NCBI RefSeq assembly: GCF_004366635.1
Contig: NZ_SORN01000002.1
Span: forward strand, 248,001-312,000
Origin: Roseinatronobacter bogoriensis DSM 18756
Lineage (GTDB): Bacteria > Pseudomonadota > Alphaproteobacteria > Rhodobacterales > Rhodobacteraceae
Direction: 5' to 3'
Length of the DNA: 64,000 nucleotides
A program made the position numbers and the translations under genes. Each line of letters opens with the position of its first letter. Positions within the stretch are counted from its first letter, which is position 1. The notes under the pieces are model-generated. The model did no database searches, was not told the DNA's origin, and saw only the letters and a program-made list of their open reading frames with translations. Below are positions 50,751-61,302 of the stretch, one piece after another.

Positions 50751-51355
50751 TTCGCAGCCTCCTTCTTCTCGTCACCGGGAAGAATGTAATCAGCCCCTTC
50801 CCAAGGGGACATGAAATCAAACTGCCGGTATTCCTGCACCAGTTGCACAGGCTCATAAACGACGCGCTTGAGTGCGTCATCATACCGGACTTCGGTATAC
50901 CCTGTTGTCGGAAAATCCTTGCGCAACGGATGGCCACGAAACCCGTAATCCGTCAGGATACGACGCAAGTCCGGATGGCCAGAGAATAGAAGGCCAAACA
51001 TATCAAATACTTCGCGCTCGAACCAATTGGCTGATGGATAAAGCGCCGTTAATGACGGGGCAATTTCATCTTCGGCCACAGGCACTTTCACACGAATGCG
51101 GTGGTTCAGATACATTGACAGGAAATGATACACCAACTCGAAACGCGGGCGCCGCCCGGGCCAGTCAACCGCCGTGATGTCAACCAGCGTCGAGAATTTC
51201 AGGCTTTCATCCTGCTGCAAATGACGCACCAGCTTTACCAGCTGCGGCGCAGTCGTCCTGATTGTCAATTCTTCATTCGCAATTTCATGGCTGACAAGCG
51301 CATCGCCCATGCGCATTTCAAGCATGGCGGCCAGTTCTTTCAGTGCATCCGACAT
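50747..51355 (-). CDS. nuoC: NADH-quinone oxidoreductase subunit C
   Basis: A 202-aa 30-kDa subunit. It contains the family signature ERE[V/I]FDMFG as WFEREVFDMFGLLFSGHPDLRRI and then TDYGFRGHPLRKDFP, ending with QFDMSPWEG-like RQFDFMSPWEGADY. It docks on nuoD in the peripheral arm. Not fused to nuoD, unlike E. coli. Confidence 0.97.
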   Translation of the reverse strand: MSDALKELAAMLEMRMGDALVSHEIANEELTIRTTAPQLVKLVRHLQQDESLKFSTLVDITAVDWPGRRPRFELVYHFLSMYLNHRIRVKVPVAEDEIAPSLTALYPSANWFEREVFDMFGLLFSGHPDLRRILTDYGFRGHPLRKDFPTTGYTEVRYDDALKRVVYEPVQLVQEYRQFDFMSPWEGADYILPGDEKKEAAK

Positions 51356-51367
51356 CTCCGCGCCCCC

Positions 51368-51892
51368 TTACCTGACCAATGTCCCGGTGCGGCGAATTTT
51401 CCGCTGCAACTGCAATATCCCATACAGCAACGCCTCAGCCGTTGGCGGGCAGCCGGGCACATAAATGTCCACCGGTACGATCCGGTCGCACCCGCGAACC
51501 ACTGAATAGCTGTAATGGTAGTACCCACCGCCATTCGCGCAAGAGCCCATCGATATCACATAGCGCGGCTCTGGCATCTGGTCGTAAACCTTGCGCAGGG
51601 CCGGCGCCATCTTGTTGGTCAGGGTTCCCGCCACAATCATCAGGTCCGACTGGCGCGGGCTTGCGCGGGGTGCCGTGCCAAAACGCTCCAGATCATAACG
51701 CGGCATGGAGGTATGCATCATCTCGACCGCGCAGCAGGCTAGACCAAACGTCATCCAGTGCAACGAGCCATTGCGCGCCCAGTTGATGATATCTTCGGTC
51801 GAGGTCAGCAAGAACCCCTTGTCCTGCAACTCTCTGTTCAGCGTCTGGGTCGCAACCTCGCGGTCAGCACCCGCTGTATTCGCTCCGGTCAT
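51368..51892 (-). CDS. nuoB: NADH-quinone oxidoreductase subunit B
   Basis: A 174-aa subunit holding cluster N2. Ligand motifs are MTFGLACCAVEMM, VISMGSCANGGGYYHYSYSVVRGCD and YVPGCPPTAEALLYGI. ATG 51892 (overlapping the nuoA stop as TGATG) is preferred to the ten-codon-longer frame, which lies within nuoA. Confidence 0.96.
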   Translation of the reverse strand: MTGANTAGADREVATQTLNRELQDKGFLLTSTEDIINWARNGSLHWMTFGLACCAVEMMHTSMPRYDLERFGTAPRASPRQSDLMIVAGTLTNKMAPALRKVYDQMPEPRYVISMGSCANGGGYYHYSYSVVRGCDRIVPVDIYVPGCPPTAEALLYGILQLQRKIRRTGTLVR

Positions 51893-52260
51893 CACTCCCA
51901 TTCCAGCGCTCCCTTCTTCCATTCATAGGCAAAGCCTACGGTCAGAACCCCAAGAAAGACCATCATCGACCAGAAACCCGTCATTGACATATCCGAGAAG
52001 GCCACGCCCCAAGGGAACAGAAAGGCAATCTCCAGATCGAAAATGATGAACAGGATTGCCACCAGATAGAAGCGCACATCGAATTTCATGCGCGCATCGT
52101 CAAATGCGTTGAACCCGCATTCATAGGCCGAGACCTTTTCCGGGTCGGGGTTGCGCACCGCAATCACAATCGCGGATAACATCAGAAGCAACCCAAGGGC
52201 CACCGCGATGGCAAAAAAGATCATGATCGGCAGGTAGGATGCGAGTAGGTTTTCCACCAT
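51892..52260 (-). CDS. nuoA: NADH-quinone oxidoreductase subunit A
   Basis: A 122-aa three-helix membrane subunit, first gene of the nuo operon. It contains PEKVSAYECGFNAFDDARMKFDVRFYLVAILFIIFDLEIAFLFPW in pieces typical of the family (for example YECGFNAF and VAILFIIFDLEIAFLFP). ATG 52260 has AAGGAG upstream, so the longer frame is rejected. A promoter candidate lies at 52315-52343. Confidence 0.97.
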   Translation of the reverse strand: MVENLLASYLPIMIFFAIAVALGLLLMLSAIVIAVRNPDPEKVSAYECGFNAFDDARMKFDVRFYLVAILFIIFDLEIAFLFPWGVAFSDMSMTGFWSMMVFLGVLTVGFAYEWKKGALEWE

Positions 52261-52314
52261 TGGCTCCTTCTTCGCGCGGCGGGTGGCAAAATGTGCCGCG
52301 TATTGGCTGCCCTT

Positions 52315-52343
52315 CATCTACTCTCGTCAATAAGCAGGGTCAA
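52315..52343 (-). promoter_or_regulatory. Candidate sigma-70 promoter of the nuo operon
   Basis: On the minus strand TTGACC (52343-52338), a 17-base spacer, then TAGATG (52320-52315). The transcript would start near 52308, about 48 bases before the nuoA ATG. The -10 is a moderate match only. Farther upstream, ATAC-GTTT-GTAT near 52384-52395 is a small inverted repeat that could be an operator. Confidence 0.45.
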
Positions 52344-52492
52344 CTGAACTAGACGCGACGCAAGCCGAAAAACGCGCTTTGGAATACGTTTGTATACGGA
52401 AAAATCAATTAATATTGCAGACAACCCTGCGACAAATGGCTTGGATTTGCCAAATGCCCCCAGCGCCCATGAAGATGTGATTCCACGTCAGG

Positions 52493-53275
52493 TCACTCTG
52501 CCCAGTCCGGTTTGCGGCGCTCGAAAAACGCGGCAACCCCCTCGCGCGCCTCTGGCCCCTCCCAACAGGCGACCAGTTCCCTGATCGAATGCTCGACCGC
52601 ATCCGCACCGATACCCGCCCCCAAATCCTGTGCCAGCCGCTTTGCGCGCGCAACTGCGCCGGGTGCGCAGTCCAGATAGGGGGCTATCTCGGCCTCTATG
52701 GCACCATCCAGCGCATCAAGCGGTACTGCGCGCGCCAGTAGCCCCAGTTCCATAGCCTCCGTCGCATCGAATATACGCGCCGACATGAACACGCGCCGCG
52801 CCATCGCCTCCCCCATACGCGCCAGCACATATGGCCCGATGGTTGCGGGGATCAATCCAAGCCGTGTCTCGGTCAGGCCAAATCGCGCATCTTTCACGCC
52901 GATTGCGACATCACAGACCGCCATCATTCCCACACCACCGCCAAATGCTTGCCCCTGCACCTTGCCGATCAACGGTTTGGGCAAGCGATTAAGCGCGCTC
53001 AGCATCGCGGCAAGTTTGCCTGCTTCAACCGCGCGTGTTGCGCTGTCGGCACGCATCTGGTCCTGCATCCAGCCCAGATCCCCGCCTGCGCAGAAACTCT
53101 TGCCGAGCGCGCGCAGAACCACCACGCGCACGTCTTTATCCTGTGCCAGAATATCAGCTGCTTGTGTCAATTCCGCGATCATGACGGCATCCAGCGCGTT
53201 ATGCTTCTCTGCGCGCGCCAAGGTCAGAGTCGCGACCCCACGCGCATCTGTCGAAATCGAAATCGTCTGAAACAT
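52493..53275 (-). CDS. Enoyl-CoA hydratase, probably methylglutaconyl-CoA hydratase
   Basis: A 260-aa crotonase-family enzyme. It contains EKHNALDAVMIAEL, GKSFCAGGDLGWMQ (oxyanion hole and CoA site), GQAFGGGVGMMAVCDVAIG and FGLTETRLGLIPATIGPYVL. Its place at the end of the leucine-degradation operon points to 3-methylglutaconyl-CoA hydration (LiuC role). ATG 53275 overlaps the HMG-CoA lyase stop (TGATG), which settles the start against the longer frame. Confidence 0.9.
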   Translation of the reverse strand: MFQTISISTDARGVATLTLARAEKHNALDAVMIAELTQAADILAQDKDVRVVVLRALGKSFCAGGDLGWMQDQMRADSATRAVEAGKLAAMLSALNRLPKPLIGKVQGQAFGGGVGMMAVCDVAIGVKDARFGLTETRLGLIPATIGPYVLARMGEAMARRVFMSARIFDATEAMELGLLARAVPLDALDGAIEAEIAPYLDCAPGAVARAKRLAQDLGAGIGADAVEHSIRELVACWEGPEAREGVAAFFERRKPDWAE

Positions 53276-54132
53276 CAGCCCTCTCCTCGACACATGTCTT
53301 TGGCCATCCGGGCTGCTTGTGCCAGCACGTCGCGGTTCAGCCCGGTCCGCCAGCCCATTCCGGTCAGCCATTCATGAACAAGCTCGGTCGCCACATTGCC
53401 CGATGCGCCAGGCGCATAGGGGCACCCGCCCAGCCCACCAACGGCGGCATCAAAAACCCGCACCCCCTGCGCAAGCGAGGCTTCGATATTCGCCAGCGCC
53501 ATGCCGCCCGTATCGTGGTAGTGTCCGGCCAGTTGTCGCGCAGGCACCTCTTGCAGGACAGCGCGCAGCATCATGTCAATGCGCTCTGGAACCGCCTTGC
53601 CAATCGTGTCCCCCAGGCTGATCTCGTAACATCCCATCGCCAAGAGCTGCCCGGCAAGACGCGCCACTGCCGCAGGGGGCGTTGGACCGTCAAAGGGACA
53701 ATCGCTCACACAGGAAATATAGCCTCGTACCGGGATACCCGCCTGCCCTGCGGCCTGCATCACAGGCGCGAACCGGGTCAGGCTGTCCGCAATTGAACAG
53801 TTCAGATTGGCCCGGCTGAACCCTTCCGAGGCAGAGGCAAAGATCGCGACTTCATCCGCGCGCGCGACAAGGGCAGCATTCAAGCCGATCAGATTTGGCG
53901 TCAGCGCAGCATAGCGCACCCCGTCCCGGCGTTTGATCCGGCGCAAGACATCACCTGAATCTGCCATCTGTGGCACCCATTTGGGGCTGACAAAACTTGC
54001 AATCTCGATCCGGCGAAAACCGGCATGGCTCAGGCAATCGACAAGCGCCACCTTCTCCTCGGTCGGGATCAGGCGCTTTTCATTCTGCAATCCATCCCGT
54101 GGCCCGACCTCGAATATCTCGACCTCGTTCAT
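53275..54132 (-). CDS. Hydroxymethylglutaryl-CoA lyase
   Basis: A 285-aa TIM-barrel lyase splitting HMG-CoA into acetyl-CoA and acetoacetate, the last step of leucine breakdown. It opens VEIFEVGPRDGLQNEKR, then IEIASFVSPKWVPQMAD, and has SLGDTIGKAVPE, the metal-binding GHYHDTGGMALANI and DAAVGGLGGCPYAPGASGNVATE (catalytic Cys loop). ATG 54132 is chosen; it overlaps the GST stop by four bases. Confidence 0.96.
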   Translation of the reverse strand: MNEVEIFEVGPRDGLQNEKRLIPTEEKVALVDCLSHAGFRRIEIASFVSPKWVPQMADSGDVLRRIKRRDGVRYAALTPNLIGLNAALVARADEVAIFASASEGFSRANLNCSIADSLTRFAPVMQAAGQAGIPVRGYISCVSDCPFDGPTPPAAVARLAGQLLAMGCYEISLGDTIGKAVPERIDMMLRAVLQEVPARQLAGHYHDTGGMALANIEASLAQGVRVFDAAVGGLGGCPYAPGASGNVATELVHEWLTGMGWRTGLNRDVLAQAARMAKDMCRGEG

Positions 54133-54770
54133 CTGTCTTCCTTCTCGGGCTGCGGATAGAACGGACGCGTGTAGATTTCGGCAACCCCATCGCGTGCAAG
54201 AGCGCGCTGAAAGGCGGGCCTTGCCTGACAGTTTTCCAGATAGGCAGCCGCCCCCGGCGGCAATATGACGAAGCGCTGCGCAATCCAGACGGCATAACCC
54301 GTTGCGATATCTGCCACGGTAAAGTCTCCCGCCGCCCACTCGGGCCCGACGGCGCGCAACGCCGCCTCAAGTCGCATCGCTTCCAGCCGCATCACGGTGT
54401 CTGAGCGCATCCACGCCTCGCGCAGGACAATATGATGCTGCGTCAGATTGGCCAGATGCGCGCCAAGGGTTTCTGCATAATGCAAAGCTTGCAAAAACTG
54501 TGCCCGACCTGGCTGCCCTTCTGCCACACGTAACTGTCGCCCATGCCCTTCCGCGAGATACAGCAAAATCGCGCCGCTCTCACACATCTCAAGCCCATCC
54601 ACTTCCAGCGCGGGAACGCGCCCGGCTGGAGAACGCGCCAGATGATCGGGCGCGCGCAGGGACTTGTCGAAAAAGGAACAGCGCCGCAACTCATAGTCAA
54701 GGCCCAACTCCTCCAGCGCCCAAAGCACCCGAAAAGAACGCGATTGGCTGACATGCCAAAGCCGGATCAT
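54129..54770 (-). CDS. Glutathione S-transferase family protein
   Basis: A 213-aa GST-like protein. The N-terminal thioredoxin-like domain reads MIRLWHVSQSRSFRVLWALEELGLDYEL and RVPALEVDGLEMCESGAILLYLAE (the cis-Pro and Glu-Ser glutathione contacts); the C-terminal helical domain follows. It sits inside the liu operon between mccA and HMG-CoA lyase. Its substrate is unknown. ATG 54770 is preferred: the eight-residue longer frame begins at a TTG inside repeat copy 2. Confidence 0.9.
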   Translation of the reverse strand: MIRLWHVSQSRSFRVLWALEELGLDYELRRCSFFDKSLRAPDHLARSPAGRVPALEVDGLEMCESGAILLYLAEGHGRQLRVAEGQPGRAQFLQALHYAETLGAHLANLTQHHIVLREAWMRSDTVMRLEAMRLEAALRAVGPEWAAGDFTVADIATGYAVWIAQRFVILPPGAAAYLENCQARPAFQRALARDGVAEIYTRPFYPQPEKEDR

Positions 54771-54780
54771 GGATTGCCCC

Positions 54781-54803
54781 CATTTTCTTGCCAAAAATAC
54801 TCA
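54781..54803 (-). repeat. Intergenic 22-bp repeat element, copy 2
   Basis: On the minus strand it reads (T)GAGTATTT, TTG, GCAAGAAAATG, 11 bases upstream of the GST start and within the mccA-GST gap of the operon. Confidence 0.75.
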
Positions 54804-54849
54804 AGACCCGGCCTGAAACATTGTGCAACATAACAGGATAGGCGCAAAA

Positions 54850-56781
<1,932 letters not shown>

Positions 56782-56805
56782 GGGTCGAATTTCCTTTGGT
56801 CAGCG

Positions 56806-56825
56806 CCGGGGGGCCAGCCCCCCGG
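56806..56825. other. GC-rich hairpin between mccB and mccA genes
   Basis: CCGGGGGG pairs perfectly with CCCCCCGG over a CCAG loop. It lies between the two carboxylase subunit genes and 8 bases from repeat copy 3, suggesting that hairpin and repeat form one composite intergenic element. Confidence 0.6.
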
Positions 56826-56833
56826 ACCCCCCG

Positions 56834-56855
56834 GAGTATTTGAAGCAAGAAAATG
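56834..56855 (+). repeat. Intergenic 22-bp repeat element, copy 3
   Basis: Plus-strand GAGTATTT, GAA, GCAAGAAAATG, in the 130-base gap between the mccB stop and the mccA start, next to a perfect GC-rich hairpin. Confidence 0.75.
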
Positions 56856-56911
56856 AACCCTCTGTCCTCTCTGTGCTTTCTGATTTGTCTGCCCCGGGGG
56901 GGTGGGGACAT

Positions 56912-58516
56912 CTACATGCGGAAAACGCCGAAGCGGGTCTGGTCGATGGGCGCATTCAAGGCCGCCGAAAGCGACAGGGCAAGTATCTCGCGGGTTTGAC
57001 GCGGATCGATGATCCCGTCATCCCATAGTCGCGCAGAGGCATAGAGCGGATGCGATTGTCTTTCGAACATCTCGATCGTCGGTCGTTTGAATTCGGCTTC
57101 GTCTTCAGCACTCCAGCTTTCGCCAGCGCGGTCCAGCGCATCGCGTTTTACCGTGGCCAGCACCCCTGCCGCCTGAGCGCCGCCCATGACCGATATCCGC
57201 GAATTCGGCCATGTCCAGAGAAAACGGGGGCTATAGGCACGCCCCGCCATGCCATAATTCCCCGCACCAAACGACCCGCCGACCAGCAGGGTGATCTTTG
57301 GCACGGATGTCGTCGCCACCGCTGTCACCATCTTGGCCCCGTGGCGCGCAATGCCTTCATTCTCGTATTTGCGCCCCACCATAAAGCCCGTGATATTTTG
57401 CAAGAATACCAGCGGGATGCGGCGCTGGCTGCACAGTTCAATGAAATGCGCACCCTTCACCGCCGCTTCGGAAAATAGCACCCCGTTATTGGCGACAATC
57501 CCGACAGGGCAGCCCATGACATGGGCAAATCCTGTGACCAGCGTCTCGCCAAAGCGGGGTTTGAATTCATCAAAGCGCGAGCCATCAACCACACGCGCAA
57601 TCACTTCGCGAATGTCATAGGGCGTGCGCAGATCCGCAGGCACAACGCCGAAAATCTCGTCCGGGTCATAGGCCGGGTCTTCGGGGGTTTGCCACTGCAC
57701 GGTTGCAGGCTTCGTGCGGTTCAGGTGACTGACCGCGCGGCGCGCCAGTGCCAGTGCATGGGCGTCATCTTCGGCCAGGTAATCGGCCACACCCGAGAGG
57801 CGGGTATGCACGTCGCCCCCACCCAGATCTTCGGCAGTGACAACCTCGCCGGTGGCGGCCTTGACCAGTGGGGGGCCAGCCAGAAAAATCGTGCCCTGAT
57901 CCTTCACAATGATGGTCACATCCGACATCGCAGGCACATAGGCCCCGCCAGCAGTACAAGACCCCATCACAACCGCAATCTGCGCGATCCCTTTGGCCGA
58001 CATTTGCGCCTGATTGTAGAAGATGCGTCCGAAATGGTCGCGGTCGGGGAACACCTCATCCTGATTGGGCAGGTTGGCCCCACCGCTATCGACCAGATAA
58101 ATGCAAGGCAGATGGTTTTCGGCCGCAATTTCCTGCGCGCGCAGATGTTTCTTGACCGTCATCGGGTAATAGGTGCCACCCTTCACAGTGGCATCATTAC
58201 AGATAATCATGCATTCCTGCCCGCTGACGCGGCCAATGCCCGCAATCACCCCCGCACAGGGGGCCGCACCACCGTAAAGCCCATGCGCCGCCGTGCTGCC
58301 GATTTCCAGAAAAGGGCTGCCCGCGTCCAGCAGATTGGCCACACGATCACGTGGCAGCATCTTGCCGCGCGACACATGACGGTCGCGCGCTTTTTCGCCC
58401 CCGCCCATACGGGCAAGGGTTCGCGCTTCCTCAATCTCGGCCAGGGCGGCAAGATGGGCTTCGCGATTGGCGCGGAACTGGTCAGAGCCGGTCAGCACGT
58501 TTGATGTCAGTTTCAT
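56912..58516 (-). CDS. Methylcrotonyl-CoA carboxylase carboxyltransferase subunit
   Basis: A 534-aa carboxyltransferase beta chain. It contains LLDAGSPFLEIGSTAAHGLYGG, IGRVSGQECMIICNDATVKGGTYYP, CIYLVDSGGANLPNQDEVFPDRDHFGRIFYNQA (the acyl-CoA pocket) and GSFGAGNYGMAGRAYSPRFLWTWPNS, all typical of MCC beta. It transfers carboxyl from biotin to 3-methylcrotonyl-CoA. ATG 58516 is the family start; the longer frame runs over the LprI-like gene. Confidence 0.95.
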   Translation of the reverse strand: MKLTSNVLTGSDQFRANREAHLAALAEIEEARTLARMGGGEKARDRHVSRGKMLPRDRVANLLDAGSPFLEIGSTAAHGLYGGAAPCAGVIAGIGRVSGQECMIICNDATVKGGTYYPMTVKKHLRAQEIAAENHLPCIYLVDSGGANLPNQDEVFPDRDHFGRIFYNQAQMSAKGIAQIAVVMGSCTAGGAYVPAMSDVTIIVKDQGTIFLAGPPLVKAATGEVVTAEDLGGGDVHTRLSGVADYLAEDDAHALALARRAVSHLNRTKPATVQWQTPEDPAYDPDEIFGVVPADLRTPYDIREVIARVVDGSRFDEFKPRFGETLVTGFAHVMGCPVGIVANNGVLFSEAAVKGAHFIELCSQRRIPLVFLQNITGFMVGRKYENEGIARHGAKMVTAVATTSVPKITLLVGGSFGAGNYGMAGRAYSPRFLWTWPNSRISVMGGAQAAGVLATVKRDALDRAGESWSAEDEAEFKRPTIEMFERQSHPLYASARLWDDGIIDPRQTREILALSLSAALNAPIDQTRFGVFRM

Positions 58517-58527
58517 TCTGCCCCTCC

Positions 58528-59028
58528 CTAGCGCCCTGCGTGGAATACCGACCACAGATATACCGTCTGCTCTGCCGTCATCTGCATCATGCAGCCCAGA
58601 AAGGCGGGGCTGGAGCCGGTGCCGCCATGCCATTGTGCCGTTTCAAACCCGCAGCGCGCATCCCGAAAGCCGATCCAGCCGCGCTGCATATCGCGCAGCG
58701 CATCAGCCAGCGCGGGCGCACCCTGCAAGCGGTTCGCATCTTGTTCAAGATACTCGCTGCGCAAGGTCTGATAGGCTTTGTTCAGCTTTACGTCCCACTG
58801 ATCAAACTCGCCTTCAAGGCAGAACGCCATGCCCGGCGTCGTCTCGCCCATGGGTTGTTCCATACAGCCATAAGCCGCGCGTCCAATGCAGTCAGACGAT
58901 GCGGCAGGGTCTTCCAGCGAAGCAAGACACGTTTCCAGCGGGGTGGGATCAAAGCGCATCTCCTGTGCTGTAACCGGCATCGTCCCCAGCACCAGAGCGG
59001 CGCAGGCTGACCCTGCCAGCACCTTCAT
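58528..59028 (-). CDS. LprI-like (DUF1311) secreted protein in the liu operon
   Basis: A 166-aa protein with a signal peptide (MKVLAGSACAALVLGTMPVTA). The mature part has six or so Cys and the DUF1311/LprI pattern: FDQWDVKLNKAYQTLRSEYL, LRDMQRGWIGFRDARCGFE and GCMMQMTAEQTVYLWS. LprI proteins in other bacteria inhibit lysozyme. Its start overlaps the ivd stop by four bases, so it is a true member of this catabolic operon, which is unexpected for an exported protein. Confidence 0.88.
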   Translation of the reverse strand: MKVLAGSACAALVLGTMPVTAQEMRFDPTPLETCLASLEDPAASSDCIGRAAYGCMEQPMGETTPGMAFCLEGEFDQWDVKLNKAYQTLRSEYLEQDANRLQGAPALADALRDMQRGWIGFRDARCGFETAQWHGGTGSSPAFLGCMMQMTAEQTVYLWSVFHAGR

Positions 59029-60188
59029 TGCATGGCCCCCATCAATTCACGTCCCACCAGCATTCGCCGTATCTCGGACGTGCCCGCGCCAATTTCCATC
59101 AGCTTGGCATCGCGGAACAGGCGGCTGACCGCGCTGTCATTCATGAAACCGGCCCCGCCCATGGCCTGTACGGCCTGATGGGCCTGCTTCATGGCCTCTT
59201 CAGACGCATAGAGCACGCAGGCCGCAGCATCGGCGCGCGTCACCTCGCCCCGGTCGCAGGCTTTGGCGACCTCATAGACATAAGCGCGGGCCGAATTCAT
59301 CGCGGTATACATATCGGCGATCTTGCCCTGCATCAGTTGAAAGCTGCCAATCGGCTGGCCGAACTGGTGACGGTCGCGCAAATAGGGCATGATTTCATCA
59401 AGGCAGGCCGCCATGATGCCGGTGCCGATGCCTGACAGCACCACGCGTTCATAATCCAGCCCGGACATCAGCACGCGAACACCGCGCCCTTCCTCTCCCA
59501 GAATATTTTCGAAAGGCACTTCGACATCCTGAAACACCAGCTCGGCAGTGTTGGACCCGCGCATCCCCAGCTTGTCGAAATGCGGACTTGTCGAGAATCC
59601 GATCATCGACTTTTCGATCAGAAACGCGGTGATCCCCTTCGACCCCGCCTCTGGGTCGGTCTTGGCATAGACAACCAGCACATCAGCATCAGGTCCATTG
59701 GTGATCCAGTATTTCGTGCCGTTCAGAATGAAGCGGTCATTCTTCTTCTCGGCGCGCAGTTTCATGCCCACGACATCAGACCCGGCACCCGCCTCTGACA
59801 TGGCCAGCGCACCGACATGTTCACCTGAAATCAGCCGAGGCAAGTAGCGCGCGCGTTGGTCATCTGTGCCATTAAGCTTGATCTGGTTCACACAAAGGTT
59901 GGAATGGGCCCCATAAGACAGCGACACCGAAGCAGAGGCCCGGGCGATTTCCTCTACCGCAATGACATGTGCCAGATAGCCCATGCCAGCGCCGCCCATA
60001 TCTTCGGGCACTGTAATGCCCAGCAGCCCAAGATCCCCCATCTCGCGCCACAGATCATTTGGAAAGGCATTGGTGCGGTCAATCTCTGGGGCCATCGGCT
60101 TGACGCGCACTTGCGCCCAGCGATGCACCATGTCGCGCAAGGCATTTATATCCTCGCCCAGATCAAATGTCATTGATGCCGTGAACAT
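59025..60188 (-). CDS. Isovaleryl-CoA dehydrogenase
   Basis: A 387-aa acyl-CoA dehydrogenase. Landmarks: GITVPEDMGGAGMGYLAHVIAVEEIARASASVSLSYGAHSNLC in pieces, ALAMSEAGAGSDVVGMKL, KYWITNGPDADVLVVYAKT, and the base-containing LMSGLDYERVVLSGIGTGI, where the Glu in LDYERV is the catalytic residue position typical of IVD. It oxidises isovaleryl-CoA to 3-methylcrotonyl-CoA with electrons to ETF. First gene of the operon; GGGGGG precedes ATG 60188. Confidence 0.95.
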   Translation of the reverse strand: MFTASMTFDLGEDINALRDMVHRWAQVRVKPMAPEIDRTNAFPNDLWREMGDLGLLGITVPEDMGGAGMGYLAHVIAVEEIARASASVSLSYGAHSNLCVNQIKLNGTDDQRARYLPRLISGEHVGALAMSEAGAGSDVVGMKLRAEKKNDRFILNGTKYWITNGPDADVLVVYAKTDPEAGSKGITAFLIEKSMIGFSTSPHFDKLGMRGSNTAELVFQDVEVPFENILGEEGRGVRVLMSGLDYERVVLSGIGTGIMAACLDEIMPYLRDRHQFGQPIGSFQLMQGKIADMYTAMNSARAYVYEVAKACDRGEVTRADAAACVLYASEEAMKQAHQAVQAMGGAGFMNDSAVSRLFRDAKLMEIGAGTSEIRRMLVGRELMGAMQ

Positions 60189-60201
60189 TACACCCCCCTA
60201 T

Positions 60202-60221
60202 AAATGAACACTTGTTCATTT
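60202..60221. promoter_or_regulatory. Operator-like palindrome before isovaleryl-CoA dehydrogenase gene
   Basis: Two 9-bp arms, AAATGAACA and TGTTCATTT, are perfect complements around a CT centre. The site ends 14 bases upstream of the ivd start and lies in the divergent gap to the nucleoside hydrolase gene. Its form (TGAACA-N2-TGTTCA) is typical of TetR-family operators. It could control the liu operon, the hydrolase gene, or both. Confidence 0.65.
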
Positions 60222-60323
60222 CTTAAGCGCGACCTACCCCATTCGTCAAATGAAATCAGATGCCCCGGTTGCGCTTGGTTCAACTTGCGCGCATTCTGGC
60301 GCGAATTCAACGAAGAGGTGTAC

Positions 60324-61262
60324 ATGAGCGCGCGCAAGATCATAATTGACACAGACCCCGGCCAAGATGATGCCGTAGCGATTTTGCTGGCGCTTGCCTC
60401 GCCTGAACTGGATGTGTTGGGGATAAGCTGTGTGGCCGGAAATGTACCCCTCCCGTTGACTTCAAAGAATGCAAGGATTGTCTGTGAACTGGCGGGGCGC
60501 ACCGATATCAAGGTCTATGCCGGTTGTGACCGCCCGATTGCGCGCCAATTGGTCACTGCCGAACATGTGCATGGAAAAACCGGGCTGGACGGGATGGACT
60601 TGCCCGACCCGACAATGGCGCTTCAGGATCAACATTCGGTCGATTTTATCATCGAAACATTGCGCCGCGAAGCGTCGGGCAGCGTCACGTTGGTCCCCAT
60701 CGGACCGCTGACCAATATCGCCACCGCAATGGAACGCGCGCCCGATATCATCTCGCGCATTCAGGAAATCGTGCTGATGGGCGGGGCTTATTTCGAGGTG
60801 GGCAACATCACCCCGACAGCCGAATTCAACATCTATGTTGACCCTGAGGCGGCCAAGATCGTTTTCGGTGTAGGCGCGCCGCTGACCGTGATGCCACTGG
60901 ATGTAACCCACAAGGCGCTGACCACCCGTGCGCGGGTCGAGGCGTTTCGCGCACTTCCAGGGCGCGTTGGCCCTGCCGTGGCAAGCTGGACAGATTTCTT
61001 TGAACGCTTCGACAAGGAAAAATACGGCTCTGAAGGGGCGCCACTGCATGATCCCTGCACCATCGCCTATCTGCTGAAGCCCGATCTGTTTTCCGGGCGT
61101 CACATCAATGTCGAGATCGAGACGGGATCAGATCTGACCCTTGGCATGACCGTGGCCGATTGGTGGCGCGTCACCAAACGGCCAGCCAATGCGCGTTTCA
61201 TCGGCGATCTGGATGCGGACGGGTTCTTTGCGCTGCTTATCGAGCGTCTGGGCCGGTTATGA
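60324..61262 (+). CDS. Nucleoside hydrolase
   Basis: A 312-aa inosine-uridine nucleoside hydrolase-family enzyme that splits ribonucleosides into base and ribose. The N-terminal Ca-binding Asp cluster is KIIIDTDPGQDDAVAI; then GNVPLPLTSKNA, CDRPIARQL, VTLVPIGPLTNIATA, LMGGAYFEVGNITPTAEFNIYVDPEAA and HDPCTIAYLLKPDLF (substrate loop). GAAGAGG precedes ATG 60324; the 40-codon longer frame runs into the operator region. Divergent from the liu operon. Confidence 0.95.
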   Translation: MSARKIIIDTDPGQDDAVAILLALASPELDVLGISCVAGNVPLPLTSKNARIVCELAGRTDIKVYAGCDRPIARQLVTAEHVHGKTGLDGMDLPDPTMALQDQHSVDFIIETLRREASGSVTLVPIGPLTNIATAMERAPDIISRIQEIVLMGGAYFEVGNITPTAEFNIYVDPEAAKIVFGVGAPLTVMPLDVTHKALTTRARVEAFRALPGRVGPAVASWTDFFERFDKEKYGSEGAPLHDPCTIAYLLKPDLFSGRHINVEIETGSDLTLGMTVADWWRVTKRPANARFIGDLDADGFFALLIERLGRL

Positions 61263-61302
61263 GAGCGGCAGCGGCATTCCACGGTGCCGCATCGGCACAA
61301 AG

